A stretch of DNA of 64,000 nt, from positions 1 through 64,000 of the forward strand of contig AAZW01000015.1 in assembly GCA_000169995.1 (NCBI GenBank), read 5' to 3'. The stretch is from Vibrionales bacterium SWAT-3. GTDB lineage: Bacteria > Pseudomonadota > Gammaproteobacteria > Enterobacterales > Vibrionaceae. This document shows, in pieces, positions 1-9,295 of this stretch. How positions within the stretch are numbered: the first letter of the stretch is position 1; every line of letters starts with the position of its first letter. Both the position numbers and the translations under genes were made by a program. The notes below the pieces were generated by a model. The model did not search any database, was not told where the DNA came from, and worked only from the letters and a program-made list of their open reading frames with translations.

Positions 1-40
1 CAGATAGGACGATCCGCTTTAAGAGAGTAAAGAGAAAAGA

Positions 41-1291
41 CTAGAGTGCGACCATATCTCCATCCACACAGTTTTTACCATTGGCTTTAGCTCGATAGAG
101 TGATTGATCGGTTAGATTAACTAAGGCATCGATCGTCATGCGCTCTTCACACGCAAGGCTATCACTCATACCAATACTAACGCTCGAATTGAATCGAGTC
201 TGTTCATCGATTTTGAACTCAGCTTGATTAAACTGTTGGCGAATTTGTTCAGAGATTTCACATGACATTTCTGCCGTCGCATTCGGAATGAAGACAATAA
301 ACTCTTCACCACCCCAGCGACCCGCGACGCCACCTACACTCTCGACACTGCGCTTGGTAATATTGGCCAACGCACAAATCACCTCATCACCGACCATGTG
401 ACCGTATGTATCATTAATCGATTTAAAATCATCAATATCGAGCAGCATACACACAAGGTGATTGTCAGAGGTCATTTGTTCTCTAAACCACTCGTAAATA
501 GCTCGACGATTGAGTAAGTCCGTCATCTCATCGTAATTCGCTTGATGAACGAGCTGCCTTTCCAACATCACCTTTTGGGTGACATCTTCAAGTACAACCT
601 GCATGGCTGGCTCACCTTCCCAGATAATCGCATTGTCATAGATATTAAAGAAACGATGGACACCATCTAAGCCAATATTCTCGACCACATTACTGGTGCC
701 TGATGGCTCACCGGAGATCACCGCTTGATAACGCTGACAGATACTTTCTACATTTTGTTGTGGCACCAAATCGAGAATAGAATCTAGCTGCAATACCTGC
801 TCAATCGACTTACCACCTTGCAGGTTCACCCAAGATTGGTTCACCATCAAAGGTTTGAAATCTCGGTGCACCAGTATTCCCTGCCCCGATTGCATGATCA
901 TATCGCGATACATTTGGTCTTGTTTGCGAACTATGTTCTGCAGTTGAATCGCTGGACTCAGATCGATGACCGTCACTTGCAACGCAGGTCTTCCCTGCCA
1001 CTCTGTGACATGATCAATAGAAAACACCGTGAATTCTCTGCCGTTGCGATCCATATTGGTAAAGGTGTGAACTTGAGGGTCGCGTTGACCACTGACAGTT
1101 TCGAGATAGTTTTGGTAGGCGAGAACATGGAACTCTTCAGGAATTAGATCCAGAAAGCTATCAATATTAGCCAATAATTCTTCGGGAGATTGGTAGCCGT
1201 ATATACGAGCATAGTTAGCGTCAACACTAACCACATTCATATCTTGAATAATGATCACACCGTACGTGGATTCGAAATTTATAGAAAACAT
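41..1291 (-). CDS. PAS-PAS-GGDEF diguanylate cyclase
   Basis: Predicted cytoplasmic enzyme making cyclic di-GMP from two GTP. Two PAS-like sensor segments (about residues 5-115 and 125-240) precede a GGDEF domain (about 250-415). The active-site signature GGEEF is at 327-331, with the metal-binding DIDDFKSIND stretch about 40 residues before it. The RxxD inhibitory site expected five residues before GGEEF is absent, so product inhibition through that site is unlikely. No membrane segment is visible. The ATG at 1291 is chosen over an upstream TTG at 1297 because GGAG sits six bases before it. It is monocistronic here; the ligand of the PAS domains is unknown. Confidence 0.9.
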   Translation of the reverse strand: MFSINFESTYGVIIIQDMNVVSVDANYARIYGYQSPEELLANIDSFLDLIPEEFHVLAYQNYLETVSGQRDPQVHTFTNMDRNGREFTVFSIDHVTEWQGRPALQVTVIDLSPAIQLQNIVRKQDQMYRDMIMQSGQGILVHRDFKPLMVNQSWVNLQGGKSIEQVLQLDSILDLVPQQNVESICQRYQAVISGEPSGTSNVVENIGLDGVHRFFNIYDNAIIWEGEPAMQVVLEDVTQKVMLERQLVHQANYDEMTDLLNRRAIYEWFREQMTSDNHLVCMLLDIDDFKSINDTYGHMVGDEVICALANITKRSVESVGGVAGRWGGEEFIVFIPNATAEMSCEISEQIRQQFNQAEFKIDEQTRFNSSVSIGMSDSLACEERMTIDALVNLTDQSLYRAKANGKNCVDGDMVAL

Positions 1292-1531
1292 TGCCAACTC
1301 CGCAATCTAGCTATATGTCATCAACTAGAGCATAACAACACGCCCTACCAACGCTTCCATATAATCTTTTACGCGCTTGGGGACATCAATACAAACCGTA
1401 GTATATCGTACTGTTGATTGCTTCTCTACAAATCAATCGCTAGCACGAGTCACCAAAAGTAGACAAGTATCTCAATCTGATTACGCGCGCCAAAAAACAA
1501 AAATAGATAACCTATAGCAATGTAATGATTA

Positions 1532-2414
1532 GGGCGTGTTGATCTTTGCTGTACATTTCGCGTTCAACAATACATCGGTAGCCACATTAACATGAATGCC
1601 AGCGATAACATGCTGGCATAATTCCTTTCTAGCTTGTCATATCTACTTGAAATAGCTCGATAATGCTTAATTTTCCCAAAGGCATTTTCGACCAAGTGAC
1701 GATACTTGTATAGACACCAATCCATACTGTTTTTGTCTATATCTTCTCCGTAATTGCGTTTAGCAATTACTGTTTCTCCGCCACGTTCCTTAACAAAAGT
1801 GCGGAAAGGTTCGCTGTCATATCCTTTATCACAAACGATGGTATTAACTTCATCGAGTTGCTCAACTAAGCTTTCGGCATGCACTATATCGTGGCGTTGT
1901 CCTTCTGATAAATCAAAGCAAATCGGCAGGCCACCACTATCCACGGCTAAGTGAATTTTGGTTGAGTTGCCCCCGCAACTTTTTCCTATTTGCTCTGAGC
2001 TTTCAGTCGCTGCACCTGTACTATGCTGATGCGCTCGAACTATAGAGCCATCAAGAAAGACCCATTCAAAATCAGCCATGCTAGATAAGCTTTTGAAAAG
2101 TTTATCTAAAACCCCTTTCTTTGACCAAAGATTAAATCGTCTGTAAACGGTACTCCACTCTCCGAACTTAGAGGGTAGATCCCGCCAAGGAATACCTGTT
2201 CTCATTCGATAAAGTATTCCTTCAAATGTCATTCGATGTTCAGTTTTATCGTAAATACGACCTGTACTTTTCATAACTTGGAGTAGCAGTTCCCAGCGAA
2301 TATCAGTTAGCATTGTTCTTGGCATGGTATTGGTTATGGTTTTACTTTTGGCGAAGCAAATTATAACTCTTTACCATGCTGTTCAAAAAATACTCACGAA
2401 AGATCAACACGCCC
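1532..2414 (-). mobile_element. IS5-family insertion sequence
   Basis: A complete element of about 883 bp. The 16-bp terminal inverted repeat GGGCGTGTTGATCTTT is found at 1532-1547 and, inverted, at 2399-2414. Both ends are flanked by TA (1530-1531 and 2415-2416), consistent with a 2-bp target duplication; an outermost A:T pair could instead belong to the repeat. It carries one transposase gene. It lies in the gap between the GGDEF gene and the lysR remnant and interrupts neither. Confidence 0.88.
1564..2325 (-). CDS. IS5-family transposase
   Basis: A 253-aa DDE transposase that cuts and inserts the surrounding element. The N-terminal half has the IS5-type region with GIPWRDLP and FGEWSTVYRRF. 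The catalytic acids sit in FLDGSIVRAHQH (first Asp), IVCDKGYDSEPFR (second Asp) and VENAFGKIKHYR (Glu). The single uninterrupted reading frame fits an intact, possibly active enzyme. ATG at 2325 is the first start inside the element. Confidence 0.92.
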   Translation of the reverse strand: MPRTMLTDIRWELLLQVMKSTGRIYDKTEHRMTFEGILYRMRTGIPWRDLPSKFGEWSTVYRRFNLWSKKGVLDKLFKSLSSMADFEWVFLDGSIVRAHQHSTGAATESSEQIGKSCGGNSTKIHLAVDSGGLPICFDLSEGQRHDIVHAESLVEQLDEVNTIVCDKGYDSEPFRTFVKERGGETVIAKRNYGEDIDKNSMDWCLYKYRHLVENAFGKIKHYRAISSRYDKLERNYASMLSLAFMLMWLPMYC

Positions 2415-2490
2415 TAACTTTTCTGTCTTTTGGCTTCTTTGGTTTCTATCTGTCCTAGTTTCTGTTTTCTTAGCTTAGACAGCACTAGCA

Positions 2491-3373
2491 CTACTCATCC
2501 CAATCAGAGAAATAAGCAACTAAGAAGTTTATCGCTAGCCGTGCTCTCTGAGGCAAAAAGCGTCGGTTCTGATAAACAATCCAACTGCTTGTACCCGAAC
2601 CCCAATACTCTTCTAGCACAGGAACCAGCTTGCCATTGGTTAGCCCACCATTGAAACTGCTTCTAGGAAGGTACACAACGCCAAGCCCCTCTTCACACGC
2701 TTTCAGAACCGCGCTTGAATTGTTACTTCTCCAACGACCATGCACTCTTACTGCATTCAATGGCTTTCCATTTTGCTCAAACAGCCATTGGTCACTATTG
2801 GCAATAGCAGCTGTGTTGTTTTAACTGCTCTGGATGAGTGGGGGCGCCATATTGATCGATATACGCTTTACTCGCCGCCGCTGCCATTGGGCGATCAACC
2901 AACTTTCTTGCCACCAGCCCTGAGTCATCTAACCGACCGTAACGAATCGCGAAGTCGATACCGTCTTCAATAAAGTTCACCATCTTGGTATTGAAGTTCA
3001 TTTCAATGGTGAGATCTGGATGAGACTTTGCAAACTCCATTAGCGCTGCCGCAACATGATTCTCGGCAAATGCGCCCGCCGCACTAACACGCAATGTACC
3101 GCTCAGCTGAGTCTGTTGAGACGCAACTTGCTCATTGGCTTGTTGCAGCCCGATAACTAAATCTTTGCACTGTTGATAGTAAGTATGTCCAGACTCAGTC
3201 AGGCTTACCATACGCGTTGAACGGGCAAGCAAAGCCACCCCAACTCGCTCTTCCAGCCTTGAAACTTGTCGACTCACATGGCTGGTACTGCAACCTAACT
3301 GCTTAGCGGCCGCAGAAAAACCGTGGCATTCGGCAACCGCAACGAATTCGTTAATCCCTTCAAAGCTATCCAT
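2491..3373 (-). pseudogene. LysR-family regulator, frameshifted
   Basis: Residues 1-60 hold a LysR winged helix-turn-helix (FSAAAKQLGCSTSHVSRQVSRLE) and the rest a substrate-binding domain. The first frame stops at 2795 just after the motif KQHSC. The conserved continuation (NSDQWLFEQNG, then VYLPRSSF and the C-terminus) resumes one base out of frame and ends at 2491. The shift lies near 2810-2820 and is a 1-base gain or 2-base loss. Joined, the product would be about 293 aa, a normal LysR length. It is divergent from the DJ-1/PfpI gene at 3588 and probably once controlled it. A sequencing error cannot be excluded. Confidence 0.8.
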
Positions 3374-3507
3374 ACTTAACCTACTCGCGTTTTATCTTTG
3401 CTATATGGCAACAATGTTTTGCCTTTTTCGTATATTATCACCTAATCAGTTTGGAACTAGTATTAGATACAACAAGGCGGCGATAGCTAAGTAACAGCGC
3501 GATACCT

Positions 3508-3567
3508 AGCGCCTAACGAAAAGCATCAGCGCTTAACGAAAAGCGTCAGCACCTAAATAAAAAAACA
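3508..3567 (+). repeat. 20-bp tandem repeat in lysR/pfpI intergenic region
   Basis: Two close copies of a 20-bp unit beginning AGCGCCTAACGAAAAGC lie at 3508-3527 and 3528-3547, followed by a degenerate third at 3548-3567. They sit just upstream of the DJ-1/PfpI start codon, in the region a divergent LysR protein would normally bind. Confidence 0.6.
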
Positions 3568-3587
3568 GCAGCTCAAAGGGATGAATC

Positions 3588-4259
3588 ATGAAAAAAATAC
3601 TAATTCCAGTAACTAACCACGCGACACTTGGCGAGACAGATCAAGCGAACGGCACTTATGCTCCAGAACTTACCCACGCTCTGAAAGAGATCCTAGCTGC
3701 TGGGTTCGAATACGACATCGCTTCTATCAATGGCGGCAAAGCACCGCTGTACGGAACTGATATTGAAGGAGATACGGTTAATGCTGAAATCTTGGCGAAT
3801 GATGACTTCCAAAACCGCATAAACAACACGATTCCAGTAAGCCAAATCAATGCAGACAGCTATGATGCGATCTTCTACCCAGGTGGTTTTGGCCTGCTTT
3901 CAGACCTAGCGTCTAATGAGCAATTCGCTAGCATCGCTGCCAAGCATTATGAAGATGGTGGCGTTGTCGCGGCAGTATGTCATGGTCCAGCAGCCCTGCT
4001 ACCTATCGTATTGAGCAATGGCGAAACACTTCTGAGCTCTAAATCAGTGACTGGCTTTACACGTGAAGAAGAGATCGACTTCGGCACCATCAACGACATT
4101 CCATTCCTGCTGGAAGAGTCGCTAGCTCGTGGGGCAGCGCGTTTCAACAAGGTTCAACCTTGGCAAGAGCTTGTGATTGTTGATGAGCGAGTAATCACCG
4201 GTCAAAACCCAACAAGCGCACACGCTGTGGGTGTCGCGATTGTTGAGCACCTTTCTTAA
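3588..4259 (+). CDS. DJ-1/PfpI family protein (glyoxalase III-like)
   Basis: A 223-aa soluble protein of the DJ-1/PfpI superfamily. The nucleophile elbow AVCHGPAAL places the catalytic Cys at 131 and the adjacent His at 132. The partner acid is probably the Glu in YAPEL near residue 27. Relatives include class I-like amidotransferases, Hsp31-type glyoxalases and isonitrile hydratases; the length and GGKAPLYG region fit the HchA/YajL-like 'type 1 glutamine amidotransferase' group, but the substrate cannot be read from sequence. Start ATG has a GGGA eight bases upstream. The gene is divergent from the broken lysR at 2491-3373. Confidence 0.88.
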   Translation: MKKILIPVTNHATLGETDQANGTYAPELTHALKEILAAGFEYDIASINGGKAPLYGTDIEGDTVNAEILANDDFQNRINNTIPVSQINADSYDAIFYPGGFGLLSDLASNEQFASIAAKHYEDGGVVAAVCHGPAALLPIVLSNGETLLSSKSVTGFTREEEIDFGTINDIPFLLEESLARGAARFNKVQPWQELVIVDERVITGQNPTSAHAVGVAIVEHLS

Positions 4260-4325
4260 TCGAGCCATAGATTGATGGATCTATAGCTTGACCGACTCAA
4301 CTACACGAGTCCCCTAAATAAGGCT

Positions 4326-4380
4326 AAAAAAAAGAGCATACTTCAGACTCAATATTCTTGAGAGAAATATGCTCTTTTCT
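4326..4380. terminator. Bidirectional rho-independent terminator
   Basis: The inverted repeat AAAAGAGCATA / TATGCTCTTTT (about 4330-4340 and 4369-4379) is flanked by A-runs on the left and T-runs on the right. It serves the convergent genes ending at 4259 (+) and 4398 (-). Confidence 0.8.
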
Positions 4381-4397
4381 AATTCTGTAACGCGCTT

Positions 4398-5633
4398 TTA
4401 GTTATTTCTAACAATGCCCTCGAGCACGTTGAACAGTAGGTCTATTTCTTCAATCGAGTTGTAATGCATGCAACCAATACGCACTACACCCTGCTCTTCA
4501 ATACCCAGCTGCTTCACCAAACCTAATGCATAGAAATGTCCGTTCCACACACAGATATTATGCTCGCCCAGCTTCTTAGCGATAAATTCTGGAGAGTGGT
4601 TATCAAAGGTGATGGCGAATGTTGGCGTTCTTAGGTTCGAATCAAACTCTGTCTTACCGTAGAGTTTTGCCCCTTCCAGATCGCCCAAGCGTTTTAGGAA
4701 GTACTCGCTCAATTGGCTTTCATGCTTGTTATAAAGCGCGTAGCTTTGCTCTAAGCGAGAACGTAATGAGTCGGTTGGCTCACCAAATTGTGCCAAGTAA
4801 TCCACCGCAGCAATCACACCCGCTAGGCCTTCAAAACTCTGCGTTCCTGTTTCAAAACGTCCAGGACCGATGTTAGTGGCAGGCTCAACCTTGTATGGCT
4901 TTAACGTATGTAGCCATTGTGGCGCCACGTAAGCAATACCAACATGAGGGCCAAAAAATTTGTAAGCCGAACACGCTAAGAAGTCACAGTTCAGCTGCTG
5001 AACATCAATCAAATGGTGTGGTGCATAATGAACGGCATCAACATACACCTGAGCGCCATGTTGGTGTGCAAGCTCGATAACTTTCGCCACATCAACAATT
5101 GAGCCAGTGGTGTTTGACGCAAAGGTCACAGCAACCAGTTTGGTTTTCTCGTTCAATAACGACTCAAAGTGTGCCATGTCTAGGCTGCAATCTGACTCGT
5201 CGACACGAACTTGGTGAACAATCGCGCCCTTGTCGTCTGCTGCTTGTTGCCAGCTCGATACATTTGAGTAGTGGTCTAGCGCCGTAACAATCACCTCATC
5301 GCCAGCTTGCCAATCGCGGCTGATCGCTCGGCTAAGCTGAAAGGTCAGCGAAGTCATGTTGGCACCAAACACAACATTGCCTGAAGATTCGGCATTCAGT
5401 AAAGCTTGCACCGACTCTCTTGCCTGTTGCATCAAGCCTGTCGTCTTCTGGCTCGAAAAGTAGTGGCCGCCCAAGTTGGAATTAAAGTGACCAAGGTACT
5501 CTGTGATCGACGCAAGCACATTCTCAGGAACCTGAGAACCACCCGGGCCATCAAAAAAGGTAACGGGCTTACCGTTGTGGTATTGGCCTAACGCACTGAA
5601 CTGCTGGCGTACATCATTAAGAGTGAAGGACAT
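4398..5633 (-). CDS. Cysteine desulfurase-like PLP enzyme, VC1184 family
   Basis: A 411-aa fold-type I aminotransferase class V protein. The PLP-binding Lys is in SAYKFFGPH (K225), the Asp for the pyridine nitrogen in YVDAVHYAPH (D199), and the ring-stacking His in TALDHYSN (H121). It resembles the family named for Vibrio cholerae VC1184, relatives of NifS/SufS whose substrate is not established. The start at 5633 is preferred over 5642 because AAGGA lies eight bases before it. Its 5' end overlaps the end of the 2OG-Fe oxygenase gene by 17 bp, so the two are translationally coupled and probably work in one pathway. Confidence 0.88.
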   Translation of the reverse strand: MSFTLNDVRQQFSALGQYHNGKPVTFFDGPGGSQVPENVLASITEYLGHFNSNLGGHYFSSQKTTGLMQQARESVQALLNAESSGNVVFGANMTSLTFQLSRAISRDWQAGDEVIVTALDHYSNVSSWQQAADDKGAIVHQVRVDESDCSLDMAHFESLLNEKTKLVAVTFASNTTGSIVDVAKVIELAHQHGAQVYVDAVHYAPHHLIDVQQLNCDFLACSAYKFFGPHVGIAYVAPQWLHTLKPYKVEPATNIGPGRFETGTQSFEGLAGVIAAVDYLAQFGEPTDSLRSRLEQSYALYNKHESQLSEYFLKRLGDLEGAKLYGKTEFDSNLRTPTFAITFDNHSPEFIAKKLGEHNICVWNGHFYALGLVKQLGIEEQGVVRIGCMHYNSIEEIDLLFNVLEGIVRNN

Positions 5634-6273
5634 TACGCGCATCCTTAGCCGTTAGAACAAACAAATCCATGTAGCCCATCTCATCGTGGTCTATGGTGCG
5701 AATTGGTTGTGCGTTGTGCCACAGCTTACTGTCTGCAAGCATTGTAACATCGCCATTTTCAAGCACTTTTCTAAAGAACGGAGCTTCATGAGAATCTTGG
5801 TACAGCATGATTTCGCCACCAACAATGTTGTGACGGTTCACGCCAATTAACGCGATATGGTCGAAGCCATCTTGGTGCACACCTTCTGGCGCAACCTGTG
5901 TCTCTTCAAAAATGGCAGCGATACGGATTTGGTGGATTTCGATTTCTTGTCCGTCTTCAAGCCCATTGGTTTCAATAAACAGTTCACACATCTCTTGCAT
6001 GCCTTCGCTGCTAAGAATTGGTGCTTCAATTGGCTCGAATTGACGAACAACATCACCTTGAAAGTGATTGATGTCTTCAGACTGAACGAAGTTATGTTTG
6101 TCTAGCTCAACGACTTGTCCATTACTGAATTCAACCACAGAGTACCTTCTCAATCGGTACTGTCCGTCTGCGTGCTCTGTGCTAGGTAGCTTAGAGAAAG
6201 AAGGTGACAGCTCCTTAACCGCGTGGTTACTGAGATGGGTAATATGTAGGGTGTTTTCGTGAGCGTGTAACAT
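5617..6273 (-). CDS. 2OG-Fe(II) dioxygenase family protein
   Basis: A 218-aa protein like the 2OG-Fe_Oxy_2 family (PF10014), which includes free-amino-acid hydroxylases such as L-isoleucine dioxygenase. The iron triad is visible as H133 and D135 in GVHQDGFDH and H186 in LWHNAQPIR; R192 is a candidate 2-oxoglutarate ligand. The reading frame extends upstream to 6369, but AAGGAG six bases before the ATG at 6273 (with another ATG at 6276) fixes the start. It is first in a two-gene operon with the VC1184-type PLP enzyme, suggesting oxidation and further processing of an amino acid. The substrate is unknown. Confidence 0.82.
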   Translation of the reverse strand: MLHAHENTLHITHLSNHAVKELSPSFSKLPSTEHADGQYRLRRYSVVEFSNGQVVELDKHNFVQSEDINHFQGDVVRQFEPIEAPILSSEGMQEMCELFIETNGLEDGQEIEIHQIRIAAIFEETQVAPEGVHQDGFDHIALIGVNRHNIVGGEIMLYQDSHEAPFFRKVLENGDVTMLADSKLWHNAQPIRTIDHDEMGYMDLFVLTAKDARNVLHS

Positions 6274-6276
6274 CAT

Positions 6277-6976
6277 CGACTCCTTAATGATTGTTAATTT
6301 ACTTTCGATATTTAACGTTTTGTTTACATAAAGGATACTTGAAGATCTTGCCAAATCAACAATAAACAATCATTTATCCCGTCAGAAATAAAAATTCAGA
6401 TAGTAAAACCAACTTTAAAATCAAAAGCAGTGCATAACACCAGAATAAAAGATGACCAGCTCTTAAAACTAGCACACATCACTAGCCAGTTATAAACACC
6501 TTTAAAATCAATTTTAACGATATTATTAACTAGCACGCTGTGTTTATTATTTTGTCAGCGCTTACCGACTAATACGCCAGCTGCGGCATCTAGGCTCATC
6601 CCCCTATTTCGACATACTTTATTTGTATGTTTTTGCACATCGAAATACGACCTACCTATCAGTGGTCAAGCTATTGATTGTTTACACAACAAACTGGAAT
6701 TGGTTAATTTATGAGTACGCCAGAATCCACACGCCTTTGCTTGCGCGTCTGGAACAGGTCGAGTTCGGGGGGAACTCGGCCGCCCCAAATGGCTCATTTC
6801 TTTTAAGGGAGTAAGTTGATAGCTCGTTTAGTCTCGAAATGTTTGAAGTGGAATGTGGCGGGTGGGATTTGAAGCAAGAGTACGAAGCTTTGGAAATCCA
6901 CTATGACAATGGATGTAGCTCCGAGAGAGTCGGCATATGTTTACAAACGTGAGGTGGTCTTCCTTAACACATTTAT
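6277..6976. other. Intergenic stretch left of the group II intron
   Basis: About 700 bp with no gene I can support. It holds a GC-rich hairpin at 6760-6778 (CGAGTTC, five G, GAACTCG). The part next to 6976 is the 3' exon side of the intron insertion. A 63-codon plus-strand frame at 6623-6814 has no recognisable motif. Confidence 0.4.
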
Positions 6977-9135
6977 GTCGGGTGGACGACACTTGTTACC
7001 AAGTGCCGTCTCCCTAAGAACCCAGCGTGCAACTTTCACTGCACTAGGCTCAAGCCTCTACAAAGGCATCAAATGATACCCAGCAACTTATAAAGCAGTG
7101 AGAGCAGGTTCAATCCAAGAATTACGAGCTGGCCTTTTGTGTTTCCTCTTTCCCAAGTATTCTTGGTATTGAGGGTCGAAAGGTGTCGCTGCGCTTCGGA
7201 TCTTCACATGTCTTTCTATCGGCACTGTAGCTACCTGGAAAAGATTAAACTGGCAATCCATATCCTTTATCTTCTGCCAACCGTGAAACTGCCATTGGCC
7301 TTTTCGGTTGATGAAGTATTTCAAGGCGATCCAAGTTCTAGATTTTGTTGGATGTCGCCTTTTAGCCCAATGCCATAACGCATGAAATAGTTTGTGACCG
7401 ACATAACTGAATACCTGTTTAGCTACGCAGTGGCGATAATAGTTCGACCACCCTCTAAGCTTTGGGTTAATCAGTTTAATAAGGTCGTTCGCCGGTAGGG
7501 TAACGTGCTTTTTGATGAGTCCGCGCAAGTTACTTAGGAACGTCAATGTGTTGGCCTTGCTCGGTTTGATGAGCAGCTTTCCTTTGTACTTCCTATGGTT
7601 GAACCCAAGGAAGTCAAAACCGTCGTTGATGTGAGTAATGTGCGTTTTCTCTTCGGATAACGTTAAGCCTCGAACCGCTAAGAAGTCAGCAATCAGTGGT
7701 TTGATCTCGTTCTCCAACACTTCCTTTGAAGCGCAGGTGACAACGAAATCGTCGGCATATCCAATAAAGTTAGCTCTTGCGCCTTTCTTAAGCGCGGTAG
7801 ACTTAATGCACTGTTCGAGACCCGATAACGTCATCAACATCAAGGTGGGGGATATAATCCCGCCTTGAGGCGTGCCTTCGTCGGTGTCGTAAAACAGCCC
7901 TTTGTCTACAAAGCCTGACTTTAGCCATTGCTCCAACATCCGTTTATCGATGGCGATGTTATCCATCAGCCACTGATGCCCGATTTTGTCGAAGCAAGCT
8001 TTGATATCTCCTTCAAGAACCCATTGTGCTGACCGTTTTTGACTCAAACATATAAAACACTGACTGACAGCGTCAGCTGTGCTGCGATTTGGTCTAAAAC
8101 CATAGCTGTTAGGATCGGCAAGCGTTTCGGACACAGGTTCTAACGCTAGAAGATGGAGAGCTTGTTGGGCTCTATCAATCATGCATGGAATACCCAGTGG
8201 CCTGAGCTTACCGTTCTTTTTGGGGATGTAGATACGCTTGAGTGGTTTTGCTCGATAAGCTTTCCGACTCAGTTGATTTGCCGCTTTCATACGACGCGTG
8301 TCTGTGTTCCAGACAACGCCGTCTATTCCAGGCGTTTTACTGCCTTTATTTTGAGAGACTCGCTTAACAGCAAGAAGTTTTGCTGAGCGAGAGTGAGTCA
8401 GTATCCACTGCAATGCTTTTGCTTTGCCGTGCTTACCGTCTCTAGTTGCCTTTGCGATACGCATTTGAAGCTTTAAGACGTTCGCCTCTACGGCCTTCCA
8501 GTTAATGGATTGCCACTGTGCACTGTCAGAAGATGCACTAATCTCATTCGAAATCATCATTTGCTTTTCTTCCTTAATAAAGTTCTTCAAACTCTCTCGC
8601 AACGAGAGACCAGTTGGAAGTGGGCTCACTTTCGTGACCAGACACAAGTCTGTATCTGCATCGTTACAATGCAGCCTTTGCTTTTTCCAACCTCCTCTAC
8701 CTGCATCACTATCGGCCACTTCGGCTTTCCCAGAGGGAGTGATACAGGCTTACCATGTTCCGTATGCAACGCAATGGTAGGTTAGGTGCCCGCTATAATG
8801 CGAAGAGCGTGTCGATCACGAAAGAGCATGGGGCAATCTCTTTCCTACTCTTAGTGCCTTTTGGCGACAGCGTAAAAACCACTTCCGCTGCTTATGATAT
8901 AACGCATCTTATGCGGATTCACGTTTGTTCACCATACTACCTACCTAGCACTCACCCGATTTATGTGGTTATCAGGAGGAGCTTTCTCTCGCGATTTAGC
9001 TCCCGACAAGATAGTTTCTTGTCTTCGTTACATTGTCAGAGCCGCTACTTAATTCAGGCTCCTAGGTTCATCTGGTGATACAGATGGTCCATTCTTAACG
9101 CGATGGACAGCGCTGCATACGACCTCATGTCGCAC
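6977..9135 (-). mobile_element. Group II intron with both RNA ends
   Basis: Read on the minus strand, the intron begins with GTGCG at 9135, the standard 5' boundary. The 34-nt domain V is at 7051-7018, with GAGCC, the AGTGAAAGTT bulge region and GGTTC. A domain VI-like hairpin follows, and the element ends CCACCCGAC at 6977. The maturase gene lies in the domain IV position. Total length is about 2159 bp. All parts needed for splicing and mobility appear present. The 5' exon ends ATGATAATGGGGC and the 3' exon begins ATAAATGTG; neither is in a recognised gene. Confidence 0.85.
7088..8560 (-). CDS. ltrA: Group II intron reverse transcriptase/maturase
   Basis: A 490-aa intron-encoded protein that helps its RNA splice and copies it into new sites. 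Reverse-transcriptase motifs are clear: LRPLGIP, NSYGFRPNRS, EGDIKACFD (Asp185), GTPQGGIISP and the YADD active site at 268-271. The GIIM/maturase-like part contains NPKLRGWSNYYRH. No HNH endonuclease cysteine pairs are seen at the C-terminus, so this appears to be an endonuclease-less type. The frame is open to 8719, but AAGGA upstream of the paired ATGs at 8560/8557 marks the likely start, with upstream sequence belonging to intron RNA structure. Confidence 0.92.
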   Translation of the reverse strand: MMISNEISASSDSAQWQSINWKAVEANVLKLQMRIAKATRDGKHGKAKALQWILTHSRSAKLLAVKRVSQNKGSKTPGIDGVVWNTDTRRMKAANQLSRKAYRAKPLKRIYIPKKNGKLRPLGIPCMIDRAQQALHLLALEPVSETLADPNSYGFRPNRSTADAVSQCFICLSQKRSAQWVLEGDIKACFDKIGHQWLMDNIAIDKRMLEQWLKSGFVDKGLFYDTDEGTPQGGIISPTLMLMTLSGLEQCIKSTALKKGARANFIGYADDFVVTCASKEVLENEIKPLIADFLAVRGLTLSEEKTHITHINDGFDFLGFNHRKYKGKLLIKPSKANTLTFLSNLRGLIKKHVTLPANDLIKLINPKLRGWSNYYRHCVAKQVFSYVGHKLFHALWHWAKRRHPTKSRTWIALKYFINRKGQWQFHGWQKIKDMDCQFNLFQVATVPIERHVKIRSAATPFDPQYQEYLGKRKHKRPARNSWIEPALTAL

Positions 9136-9295
9136 GCCCCATTATCATTTAGAGTTGATACTCATCAGCATCTTGCTAATACTGTTTTTACTTATTAATA
9201 GTTATCTGAATCATGACTACATAATATTTGTCATTTAGCGATTAGTTGATGAGAATTTGTTACTAATATATTGATTCTGTGGATGAAGATAATGA

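Noticed and set aside
6623..6814. 63-codon plus-strand frame near the intron
   Set aside because: No ribosome site, no recognisable motif, and it spans a GC-rich hairpin.
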